Both the position numbers and the translations under genes were made by a program. Shown here in pieces: positions 1 through 5,481 of a stretch of 6,050 bases of DNA. The notes below the pieces were generated by a model. The model was given only the letters and a program-made list of their open reading frames with translations, was not told the DNA's origin and searched no databases. The first letter of the stretch is position 1. Every line of letters begins with the position of its first letter. The DNA comes from Alphaproteobacteria bacterium (GTDB lineage: Bacteria > Pseudomonadota > Alphaproteobacteria > Rhizobiales > Xanthobacteraceae): assembly GCA_005883445.1 (NCBI GenBank), contig VAZL01000024.1, positions 1-6,050 of the forward strand, in the 5' to 3' direction.

Positions 1-614
1 CAGAACTCTCCCGGTTCGATACTTCTTCGCTCGAAACGAAGATCATGGCCCTCGCGCTGGTCGGCCTGATCGCGCTGACGCTGTTTCGCCAGCGTTTTTC
101 CCATGCGCTCGAATCGGCCCTGATCTGGATCATGCTCGCGATGCTCTTGGCACTCGGGTACACCTACCGTTTCGAGCTGCGTGAGGTCAGCGAGCGGGTG
201 CTGGCCGAGCTCATCCCGGGCCGTGCCGCAACGAGGGGACGGACGGTCGAAATCGCGCGCGCGGGCGGCGGGGGATTCTCGGTTGCGGCGCAAGTCAACG
301 GCGCGCACATTCCAATGGTGCTCGACACCGGCGCGAGTGCCGTCGTTCTCACCCACGAGGCGGCCAAAGCCGCCGGCCTTCCGATCGAAGTCCTCAACTA
401 TGCCGTCAACGTCGACACCGCGAACGGGCGCGCCCGCGCCGCGCCGGTCACGCTCGACCGACTGTCGATCGGCGATATCACCGAGCGCTCGGTCCCGGCG
501 CTCGTCGCCCAAGCCGGGCAACTGCGCACGAGCCTGCTCGGCATGACCTTTCTCAACCGGCTGGAGAGCTGGGAGGTGCGCGGCGACAAGCTCCTGATGC
601 GCGGCTATCCATAA
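1..614 (+). CDS. Retropepsin-like (clan AA, TIGR02281-type) aspartic protease, membrane-anchored, 5' partial
   Basis: The frame is open from base 3 to the TAA at 612-614. The first in-frame ATG is at 45 (189 residues), but it has no convincing Shine-Dalgarno and the frame has no stop before it. As I recall, relatives carry additional N-terminal hydrophobic sequence, so the true start is probably upstream of the window. Numbering from the ATG, hydrophobic stretches lie at about 1-14 and 24-41, followed by a linker ending IPGRA and then the protease domain from about residue 66. The catalytic signature MVLDTGASAVVLT has D94-T95-G96. LLGMTFLNRL near residues 164-173 matches the conserved C-terminal hydrophobic element of the family. 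Such single-domain proteases are expected to work as dimers, with the catalytic domain outside the cytoplasmic membrane (inference). Their substrates are largely unknown. The 3' end overlaps the convergent permease gene by 10 bp. Confidence 0.82.
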   Translation, partial: ELSRFDTSSLETKIMALALVGLIALTLFRQRFSHALESALIWIMLAMLLALGYTYRFELREVSERVLAELIPGRAATRGRTVEIARAGGGGFSVAAQVNGAHIPMVLDTGASAVVLTHEAAKAAGLPIEVLNYAVNVDTANGRARAAPVTLDRLSIGDITERSVPALVAQAGQLRTSLLGMTFLNRLESWEVRGDKLLMRGYP

Positions 615-1444
615 CCGGCCAGGCTCACCGCAAAGCGAACGCACGCCGCCAGCAGGAAGCAGCCGAAAGCAACCTCGAGCCGGCGCTTCGAGAGCGCATG
701 GGCCAACCGCGCGCCATAAGGCGCGGTGAAGCTCGAGACGGGCGCCATCAGCGCAAAACCGATCAGCGATACGAAGCCCAGCGAGAGCGGCGGCATCAGC
801 GACTGCTGTGGCAAGCCCGCGAGGACATAGCCGATCGTGCCGACGATCGTGATCGGCACACCAAGCCCGGCCGAGGTCGCGACCGCCTTGTGGATCGGTT
901 TGCCGTAGAGCGTCAGAATCATGTTGGACACCGAGCCGCCGCTGATGCCCATCAGCGAGGAGGCAAGCCCGATGCAGACGCCATAGGCCGTCATGCCGGC
1001 GGGACCAGGCAGATCGTCCGCCAGCCGCCAACTATCGCGGCCGATCAACAGCTTGAAAGCAATCACGCTTGCGATCACCACGAACGCGAGCTTGAGCACC
1101 CCGGGGGGTGCAAAGGCTGCAATGGCCGAGCCGGCGGCAACGCCGACCACCGCAGGCACCGCCCATGCCCGCACCACATCCATCATCACCGCGCCCTTGC
1201 CGCGATGGGTGAGGTAGGAAAGCACATTGGTGGGAACGATGATTGCAATCGAAGTCCCGACGCACAACTGGAAGCGAACCTCGTTCGGTACGTCGAGCAC
1301 GCCAAAGACTTCGTACAGAACCGGAACAATGAGCGCGCCGCCGCCGATTCCGAAAAGTCCCGCGAGAATGCCTGTGACGAATCCGGCGATAATGATCAAA
1401 GCGGCGAGCAGCAGGAGCTCGCTCACGGGCACGCCCAACATCAT
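605..1444 (-). CDS. TauE/SafE family permease (sulfite exporter family)
   Basis: This encodes a 279-residue polytopic membrane protein with roughly eight hydrophobic segments. The family signature appears twice, as expected from its internal duplication: a glycine-rich GLFGIGGGALIVPVL near the N-terminus and SLMGISGGSVSNMIL in the second half. TauE/SafE proteins (PF01925) are thought to move sulfite, sulfoacetate or other organic anions across the inner membrane, but most members have no proven substrate, and no sulfur-metabolism gene is visible here to narrow it down. The frame also permits a TTG start at 1456. I prefer the ATG at 1444 because GGAG lies 6 nt upstream of it, inside the longer ORF. 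The gene follows dusA by 27 bp on the same strand, so co-transcription is likely. Its TAG stop lies inside the end of the convergent protease gene. Confidence 0.92.
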   Translation of the reverse strand: MMLGVPVSELLLLAALIIIAGFVTGILAGLFGIGGGALIVPVLYEVFGVLDVPNEVRFQLCVGTSIAIIVPTNVLSYLTHRGKGAVMMDVVRAWAVPAVVGVAAGSAIAAFAPPGVLKLAFVVIASVIAFKLLIGRDSWRLADDLPGPAGMTAYGVCIGLASSLMGISGGSVSNMILTLYGKPIHKAVATSAGLGVPITIVGTIGYVLAGLPQQSLMPPLSLGFVSLIGFALMAPVSSFTAPYGARLAHALSKRRLEVAFGCFLLAACVRFAVSLAGYG

Positions 1445-1450
1445 GTCCTG

Positions 1451-1454
1451 CTCC
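1451..1454 (-). promoter_or_regulatory. Shine-Dalgarno deciding the TauE/SafE start
   Basis: On the minus strand GGAG is followed by 6 nt and then the ATG at 1444. The upstream TTG at 1456 would place this motif inside the coding region, so the shorter reading is favoured. Confidence 0.7.
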
Positions 1455-1471
1455 AAAGCAACGAAGGTCGA

Positions 1472-2476
1472 TCAAGCCGCGGCGCTGTGCACCATTTGCG
1501 CGTCCATATCCACGACGAGAGCGAGCGCTGCGCGGAACGCAGCAGCGCCCGCGGCCGGTTTTGATGCCTCGGTCGCAAGATGGCGGCGAAAGGCGCGCGC
1601 CCCGGGTACGCCACGGAACAGGCCCAGCACGTGCCGGGTCACGGCGTTGAGCCGCGTGCCGCGCGCAAGTTCGCGCTCCATATACGGGATAAGGGCCTCG
1701 GCCGCAGCCTTCGGCGATGCAAAGGGCGCCGGCTCACCGAACAGCACGGGATCGACGGCCAGCAGACGCCACGGGTCTTGATAGGCGGCGCGTCCCATCA
1801 TCACGCCATCGAGGCGCCCGAGGTGGTTCAGCGCCTGGTCGATGTCCGCGATGCCGCCGTTGAGCACGATGTCAAGACTGGGGTGCGCGGCTTTGAGCCG
1901 GTAGACGCGCGCGTAATCGAGCGGAGGGACGTCGCGATTTTGGCGCGGCGAGAGACCATCGAGCCAGGCCTTGCGCGCGTGTACGATCAGCGCGGCGACG
2001 CCGGCCTGCTCGACCGCGCAGGCGAACGCTTCAAGGGCCTCCTCCGGATCCTGATCGTCGATGCCGAGACGGCATTTGACCGTGACAGGCAGCTTGACCG
2101 CGCCGGTCATGGCAGCGACGCAGTCGCCGACGAGGGCGGGCTCCGCCATCAGACAGGCGCCGAAGCGGCCCACCTGCACGCGATCCGAGGGACAACCGAC
2201 GTTGAGGTTGACCTCGTCATAGCCGAACTCTTCGGCGATGCGCGCGCACTCGGCAAGTTGCTGCGGATCGCAGCCGCCGAGCTGGAGCGCAACCGGATGC
2301 TCGTCCGGATCGTGCGCCAGCAGCCGCGCGCGCGCGCCGTGCAGCACCGCGCCGGTGGTGATCATCTCGGTGTAGATCAGGGCGCGGCGCGTGAGCAGGC
2401 GATGGAAGAACCGGCAGTGCCGGTCGGTCCACTCCATCATCGGGGCGATGCAGAACTTGCGATCTAAGGCATTCAT
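1472..2476 (-). CDS. dusA: tRNA-dihydrouridine(20/20a) synthase DusA
   Basis: DusA is a cytoplasmic FMN-dependent enzyme that uses NADPH to reduce uridines at positions 20 and 20a of the tRNA D-loop to dihydrouridine. The 334-residue product has the usual length. It begins with the DusA hallmark CIAPMMEWTDRHCRFFHRLLTR (9-30). The proton-donating cysteine is C95 in NLNVGCPSDRVQVGRFGACLM. KCRLGID (134-140), HARKAWLDGLSPRQNR (166-181), NGGI (206-209) and MMGRAAYQDPW (226-236) fit the FMN/phosphate-binding side of the TIM barrel, and the rest is the helical tRNA-binding tail. The start is the ATG at 2476: the family sequence begins there, and the extension to 2623 is unlike DusA. No Shine-Dalgarno precedes it. 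The leader is strikingly A/T-rich, and the ATG overlaps the TGA of the upstream small ORF as ATGA, so translation may be coupled or use a weak or leaderless start. The permease gene lies 27 bp downstream. Confidence 0.97.
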   Translation of the reverse strand: MNALDRKFCIAPMMEWTDRHCRFFHRLLTRRALIYTEMITTGAVLHGARARLLAHDPDEHPVALQLGGCDPQQLAECARIAEEFGYDEVNLNVGCPSDRVQVGRFGACLMAEPALVGDCVAAMTGAVKLPVTVKCRLGIDDQDPEEALEAFACAVEQAGVAALIVHARKAWLDGLSPRQNRDVPPLDYARVYRLKAAHPSLDIVLNGGIADIDQALNHLGRLDGVMMGRAAYQDPWRLLAVDPVLFGEPAPFASPKAAAEALIPYMERELARGTRLNAVTRHVLGLFRGVPGARAFRRHLATEASKPAAGAAAFRAALALVVDMDAQMVHSAAA

Positions 2477-2721
2477 TTTATTAAGATTTTTCGTTCTAAC
2501 CCGGGCCGGAACGGCACCCAATTCGGCGTGCGCCGTTCCTCCGACGCGTGTATGTCTTCTACGATCAGTCGGGCGCAATTGGGAAGGCGTTCGCCTGCAT
2601 TGATCTCCTGCACGCGCGCACACATACGGCCAGGCGGGAGCGCCGAAGCAACTTCACGCCGTTCGTGGAAGGCTCCAGCCTTTCGCGCGAGAGCAGTGGG
2701 ATCCAAGGTCGTGCGCCTCAT
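2473..2721 (-). CDS. Possible small hypothetical protein upstream of dusA (82 aa)
   Basis: I do not recognise this protein. The 82-residue frame starts at the ATG at 2721 (MRRTTLDPTALARKAGAF...) and ends ...ERKILIK. Two things favour a real gene: a good Shine-Dalgarno (GGGAG, 6 nt before the ATG), and a stop overlapping the dusA start as ATGA, the usual layout for translational coupling. Against it, third-position GC is only about 61% by my hand count (50 of 82 codons), lower than I would expect beside the neighbouring genes, and the last codons fall in an A/T-rich stretch that looks like an untranslated leader. The predicted product is basic and soluble, with no signal peptide, membrane segment or metal-binding motif. 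Two cysteines (in RMCARV and PNCARL) are not arranged as a known motif. The open frame continues upstream to an ATG at 2823 without better support. It may be a real small gene or simply the dusA leader. Confidence 0.35.
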   Translation of the reverse strand: MRRTTLDPTALARKAGAFHERREVASALPPGRMCARVQEINAGERLPNCARLIVEDIHASEERRTPNWVPFRPGLERKILIK

Positions 2722-2727
2722 GGTGGT

Positions 2728-2732
2728 CTCCC
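2728..2732 (-). promoter_or_regulatory. Shine-Dalgarno-like GGGAG before the small ORF
   Basis: The minus strand reads GGGAG, then ACCACC, then the ATG at 2721. The spacing is ideal, and this is the main evidence that translation may begin upstream of dusA. Confidence 0.5.
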
Positions 2733-2739
2733 GCCATAC

Positions 2740-2756
2740 ATGCAAATCGTTTGCAT
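2740..2756. promoter_or_regulatory. Perfect palindrome, candidate metalloregulator (Mur/Fur-type) operator
   Basis: The sequence ATGCAAATCGTTTGCAT has perfect 7-bp arms (ATGCAAA/TTTGCAT) around TCG. It is A/T-rich within G/C-rich DNA. It lies 18 bp upstream of the small-ORF ATG and 105 bp upstream of the CDF ATG. From memory it resembles the TGCAAAT-type palindromes (MRS/Mur boxes) bound by the Fur-family manganese regulator Mur in rhizobia and related alphaproteobacteria. That match is recalled, not computed. The nearness of a metal-exporter gene fits a metal-responsive site, but the position next to the minus-strand start fits an operator for the dusA-side unit at least as well. Confidence 0.55.
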
Positions 2757-2850
2757 TTCCATGACGCCGCAAGCTGCCAGGGACGACGGAAACGAACGTC
2801 GTTCGCGCTGCATTGACGCCCACAGCCCTGATCGCTACCGGTCGCGGCGC

Positions 2851-2854
2851 GGAG
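2851..2854 (+). promoter_or_regulatory. Shine-Dalgarno deciding the CDF start
   Basis: GGAG lies 7 nt before the ATG at 2862 and only 4 nt before an in-frame GTG at 2859. The spacing favours the ATG. Confidence 0.65.
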
Positions 2855-2861
2855 ACGCGTG

Positions 2862-4241
2862 ATGGCGGACGTCAAGCAGAAGGTCGCACTGTCGTCGATC
2901 GCCGCGTCGGCGGGTTTGACGGCGGCCAAGGCGATCGTCGGGGTCATGAGCGGCTCACTTGGGCTCCTCTCCGAGGCGGCTCATTCTCTGATCGACCTCG
3001 CCGCCACCGTGATGACCTATTTCGCGGTGCGGATTTCGGGCAAACCTGCCGATGCCGAACACCATTACGGGCATGGCAAGGTCGAGAGTGTTTCCGCGCT
3101 CATCGAGACGGCGCTGCTGTTCGTTCTCGCCGGCGTGGTGCTTTGGGAGGCGGTCAAACGGCTCACGAGCGCCCAGCCGCCGGAGGTGGAGGCAACGCCA
3201 TGGGCCTTCGCCGTGATCGCGCTCTCCATCGCCGTCGATTTTTTCCGCGCGCGCGTGCTCTATCGTACGGCGGAAAAGACGTCGAGCCACGCGCTCGCGG
3301 CGGACGCGCTCCATTTCGCTTCCGACATGTGGTCGTCGCTGGCAGTTCTGGTGGGATTGTTTGGGATCGCCCTCGGCTATTCTTGGGCCGACTCGATAGC
3401 GGCCATGGCCGTGTCGGTGATGATTTGCATCGCCGGCTGGCGGCTCGGCCGGCGCACCATCGACACGCTGACCGATACCGCCCCGGCCGGAGCCGCCGAC
3501 AAAATCAGCACCGCCATCGGACGCATTCCCGGCGTCGTCGGGGTCGAAGGGCTGCGCGTGCGGCAGGTAGGCGAGGTGCTGTTCGTCGACCTTGTCGTTG
3601 CAGTCAGCCGCACGCTGCCGCTCGACCGCGTGGCCGCGCTCAAGGACCGCATCGTCGAGACGGTGCGCGCCGACAGTCCCGCCGCCGAGGTGACGGTGAC
3701 CACTCAGCCACGCGCACTCGACGACGAGACCGTACTCGAACGGGTGATGGTGATCGCGCGCAACCGCGCCCTCGCGGTTCACCATGTCACCGTGCATGCG
3801 ATCGAGGGACGACTTGCGGTCTCCCTCGATCTCGAAGTCGACGGCACCCTTTCGCTGGCCGCGGCGCACGACATCGCGACGGGGCTCGAAGACGCCATCC
3901 GCGAGGAGCTCGGACCGGGCGTGGAGGTCGAGACCCATATCGAGCCCCTGCAATCCGTCGACGAGCCCGGCCACGACGCCTCGGCGAAGCGCGTCGCGGC
4001 GGTACGCGACGCGCTGACCGAAATCGCGACCAAGGTCGACTTGGTCGGCGCAATCCATGACGTGCGCGTGCGCGCAGCCGATGACGGCGAGATCGTGAAT
4101 TTCCACTGCCTCGTCGATCCCGCGCTGAAAGTGGCGGAGGTGCACGACAAGGTCGACGAGGTGGAGCGCGCCCTGCGTCAGCGCTTTCCGTCGATCAAAC
4201 GCGTCATCGGCCATGCGGAGCCGGCGCTGCCATCGGCGTAG
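2862..4241 (+). CDS. Cation diffusion facilitator (CDF) metal exporter with three tandem ZT_dimer-like domains
   Basis: CDF proteins are inner-membrane antiporters that use the proton gradient to expel Zn2+, Cd2+, Fe2+, Mn2+ or similar ions. The 459-residue product has six predicted membrane segments, about 9-29, 34-57, 79-97, 113-131, 155-175 and 178-193. The transport-site residues are H41 and D45 in segment 2 (AHSLID) and H151 and D155 entering segment 5 (LHFASD). This HD-HD arrangement is typical of zinc/cadmium members; manganese exporters usually have aspartates at these positions. HHYGHGKVES (67-76) is the conserved loop. The C-terminal part is much longer than the single domain of about 80 residues in YiiP-type members. 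I read three ferredoxin-like units, about 208-285, 287-363 and 374-455. The second and third keep H336/H359 and H428/H451 in the AHD...HIEP and VHD...HAEP positions; the first has lost them. The gene appears monocistronic, divergent from the dusA unit. Zinc export is an inference from the residues. Confidence 0.95.
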   Translation: MADVKQKVALSSIAASAGLTAAKAIVGVMSGSLGLLSEAAHSLIDLAATVMTYFAVRISGKPADAEHHYGHGKVESVSALIETALLFVLAGVVLWEAVKRLTSAQPPEVEATPWAFAVIALSIAVDFFRARVLYRTAEKTSSHALAADALHFASDMWSSLAVLVGLFGIALGYSWADSIAAMAVSVMICIAGWRLGRRTIDTLTDTAPAGAADKISTAIGRIPGVVGVEGLRVRQVGEVLFVDLVVAVSRTLPLDRVAALKDRIVETVRADSPAAEVTVTTQPRALDDETVLERVMVIARNRALAVHHVTVHAIEGRLAVSLDLEVDGTLSLAAAHDIATGLEDAIREELGPGVEVETHIEPLQSVDEPGHDASAKRVAAVRDALTEIATKVDLVGAIHDVRVRAADDGEIVNFHCLVDPALKVAEVHDKVDEVERALRQRFPSIKRVIGHAEPALPSA

Positions 4242-4313
4242 TCAAAACGGCATGACGGCATGCTGCCGGCCGGCCACGGGGCTGTCCGCGGGCGATGTTT
4301 CGCATATCCGCAA
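4242..4313. other. Convergent intergenic gap, no convincing terminator
   Basis: These 72 bases separate the stops of the CDF and dehydrogenase genes. They hold an 8-bp tandem duplication (ACGGCATG at 4247-4254 and 4255-4262) and the short palindrome GCCGGCCGGC. I found no G/C stem followed by a T tract on either strand, so termination may be Rho-dependent. Confidence 0.4.
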
Positions 4314-5327
4314 TTACGGTATCAGCACGGCTGCGCCTTGCAGGCGGCCTTCGCGCAGATCAGCAAGCGCCTCGTTGGCTGCTTCGAGCGGGTAACGCGT
4401 CACTTCACTCTTCACGCCGGCCTGCGGCGCCAGAGTCAAGAATTCGCGCGCGTCGGCGCGCGTGAGGTTTGCGACCGAAACGACTTGCCGCTCCTCCCAC
4501 AGCAGCCGGTAGGGAAAGCTCGGAATGTCCGACATGTGGATGCCGCCACAGACGACTCGGCCGCCCTTCTTCACCGCCTTGAGCGCCATTGGAACCAGCG
4601 CGCCGACCGGCGCAAAAATGATCGCGGCATCGAGCGGCTCAGGCGGCATCTCCTCCGAGCCGCCGGCCCAGACCGCGCCGAGAGATTTTGCAAAGGCTTG
4701 CGCCGCGTCGTCGCCGCTGCGGGTAAAGGCGTAGACGCGCCGGCCCTGCCACGCCGCGATCTGGGCCAGAATATGCGCGGCGGCGCCGAACCCGTAGAGG
4801 CCGAGCGCCTGTGGGCCCGTCCCCTCGGCGCCTGTCCCCTCGCCTGCGCCGGCCATGCGGTAGCTGCGCCAACCGATCAGGCCGGCGCATAGGAACGGCG
4901 CAACTTCGGCGTCATCCCGCCGCTCCGGAAGCGGGAAGCAGTAGCGTGCGTCGGCGAGCGCGCGCGTGGCGTAGCCGCCATCGCGCGTGTACCCGGTAAA
5001 CAGCGGCCGATCGCACAGATTCTCTCGACCGCTGCGGCAATAAGGGCAGAGCCCGCAGGTGGAGCCGAGCCAGGGGACGCCGACGCGCTCACCGATTGCC
5101 AGTCCTGCTACTGCCGCTCCCATGGCAGCGACGCGCCCGACGATCTCATGGCCGGGCACGATCGGAAGCTTAGGATTTGGCAGCTCGCCGTCGACCACGT
5201 GCAGGTCGGTTCGGCAGACCCCGCAGGCCGCGACCTCGATCAGAATTTCGCCGGACGCAGGCTCTGGCGCTGACCGCTCGCGCATGACGAGCGGCGTGCG
5301 CGGTCTCTCCAGCACCATGGCGCGCAT
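4314..5327 (-). CDS. Zinc-dependent medium-chain alcohol dehydrogenase
   Basis: A cytoplasmic NAD(P)-dependent oxidoreductase of 337 residues, expected to interconvert alcohols and aldehydes or ketones. The N-terminal GroES-like domain carries the catalytic zinc ligands C38 (CGVCRTDLH), H60-E61 (PGHEIVGRV) and C147 (PFLCAGLIGW), and the structural zinc cysteines C91, C94, C97 and C105 (CGLCPYCRSGRENLC). The Rossmann fold begins at GLYGFGAAAH (176-185). The residues after the second strand (AFTRSGDD) lack the early acidic residue typical of NAD binding, so NADP is possible (inference). The sequence looks close to the zinc-binding alcohol dehydrogenase family TIGR02822; the substrate is unknown. 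An extra GEGTGAEGTG (162-171) lies just before the Rossmann strand and comes from a 15-bp duplication. The ATG at 5327 is supported by GGGGAG 7 nt upstream; an ATG at 5318 is poorly spaced. The partial amidohydrolase gene lies 154 bp upstream on the same strand. Confidence 0.93.
   Translation of the reverse strand: MRAMVLERPRTPLVMRERSAPEPASGEILIEVAACGVCRTDLHVVDGELPNPKLPIVPGHEIVGRVAAMGAAVAGLAIGERVGVPWLGSTCGLCPYCRSGRENLCDRPLFTGYTRDGGYATRALADARYCFPLPERRDDAEVAPFLCAGLIGWRSYRMAGAGEGTGAEGTGPQALGLYGFGAAAHILAQIAAWQGRRVYAFTRSGDDAAQAFAKSLGAVWAGGSEEMPPEPLDAAIIFAPVGALVPMALKAVKKGGRVVCGGIHMSDIPSFPYRLLWEERQVVSVANLTRADAREFLTLAPQAGVKSEVTRYPLEAANEALADLREGRLQGAAVLIP
4819..4848 (-). repeat. In-frame 15-bp tandem duplication inside the dehydrogenase gene
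   Basis: GTCCCCTCG occurs at 4819-4827 and again 15 bp later at 4834-4842, each within a unit coding for EGTGA/EGTGP. The result is a flexible acidic-glycine insertion in the linker between the catalytic and coenzyme domains. The length is a multiple of three, so the frame is intact. Confidence 0.6.
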
Positions 5328-5481
5328 GCCCTATCTCCCCTCACGCGAGAGGAACCGATCGCACGAGTATGATGGATTTGAAGTCCGCAAAGAGCGTACA
5401 TCAAACGCGCATGGGAACTTCAAATCCAAGACCACTAGCGGATAAGCTCGTTGGCGACGACGTCCGCGACAGCAGTCGTAT
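5328..5481. other. Intergenic spacer between amidohydrolase and dehydrogenase genes
   Basis: These 154 bases contain the dehydrogenase Shine-Dalgarno (5335-5340, minus strand) and the inverted repeat at 5373-5428. I see no small ORF with codon support and no clear promoter boxes. The two genes could be one transcript or separate units. Confidence 0.45.
5373..5428. repeat. 12-bp perfect inverted repeat around a 32-nt spacer
   Basis: TGGATTTGAAGT at 5373-5384 is exactly complementary in reverse to ACTTCAAATCCA at 5417-5428. The spacer contains a nested short stem, GCGT (5394-5397) with ACGC (5405-5408) around a 7-nt loop. The arms are A/T-rich, unlike the surrounding genes. The element lies between the amidohydrolase stop and the dehydrogenase start. 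There is no T tract, so a simple intrinsic terminator is unlikely. It could be an RNA hairpin in the transcript between the two genes, a pair of opposed binding sites, or one copy of a dispersed palindromic element. Confidence 0.72.

Larger units (their letters stand above)
2722..2861. promoter_or_regulatory. Divergent intergenic control region between the dusA operon and the CDF gene
   Basis: This 140-bp stretch separates the minus-strand small ORF/dusA/permease unit from the plus-strand CDF gene, so both promoters should lie here. It is 385 bp long if the small ORF is not real. It contains the 17-bp palindrome at 2740-2756 and a weaker hairpin with arms ACGACG (2783-2788) and CGTCGT (2797-2802). 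I could not identify a convincing -35/-10 pair in either direction. Confidence 0.5.

Noticed and set aside
698..1564. Long plus-strand ORF (288 codons) opposite the TauE/SafE gene
   Set aside because: Its translation is rich in Arg, His, Asp and Gln with no domain pattern. It is the antisense shadow of a membrane protein gene in G/C-rich DNA.
1580..2467. Plus-strand ORF (295 codons) opposite dusA
   Set aside because: It is antisense to a confidently identified DusA, with low-complexity charged composition and no recognisable motif.
2477..2623. N-terminal extension of DusA starting at 2623
   Set aside because: The 49 added residues do not resemble DusA, which normally begins just before CIAPMMEWTDRHCR. 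The ATG at 2476 gives the standard length.
2783..2802. Second hairpin (ACGACG/CGTCGT) in the divergent control region
   Set aside because: Six-base arms of CG-rich sequence are expected by chance here. It was not kept as an operator.
2813..4060. Plus-strand ORF of 415 codons in another frame of the CDF gene
   Set aside because: Extremely arginine- and glycine-rich translation typical of an out-of-frame reading of G/C-rich DNA. The CDF frame has clear motifs.
2955..4214. Minus-strand ORF of 419 codons antisense to the CDF gene
   Set aside because: Shadow ORF with His/Arg/Asp-rich composition and no domain, wholly covered by the CDF coding sequence.
4242..4313. Possible bidirectional terminator between the CDF and dehydrogenase genes
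   Set aside because: Only short stems (4-5 bp) and no T tract are present. GCCGGCCGGC is a common chance palindrome at this base composition.
4260..4892. Plus-strand ORF (210 codons) opposite the dehydrogenase gene
   Set aside because: Antisense shadow of a gene whose zinc-ligand motifs are all in place.
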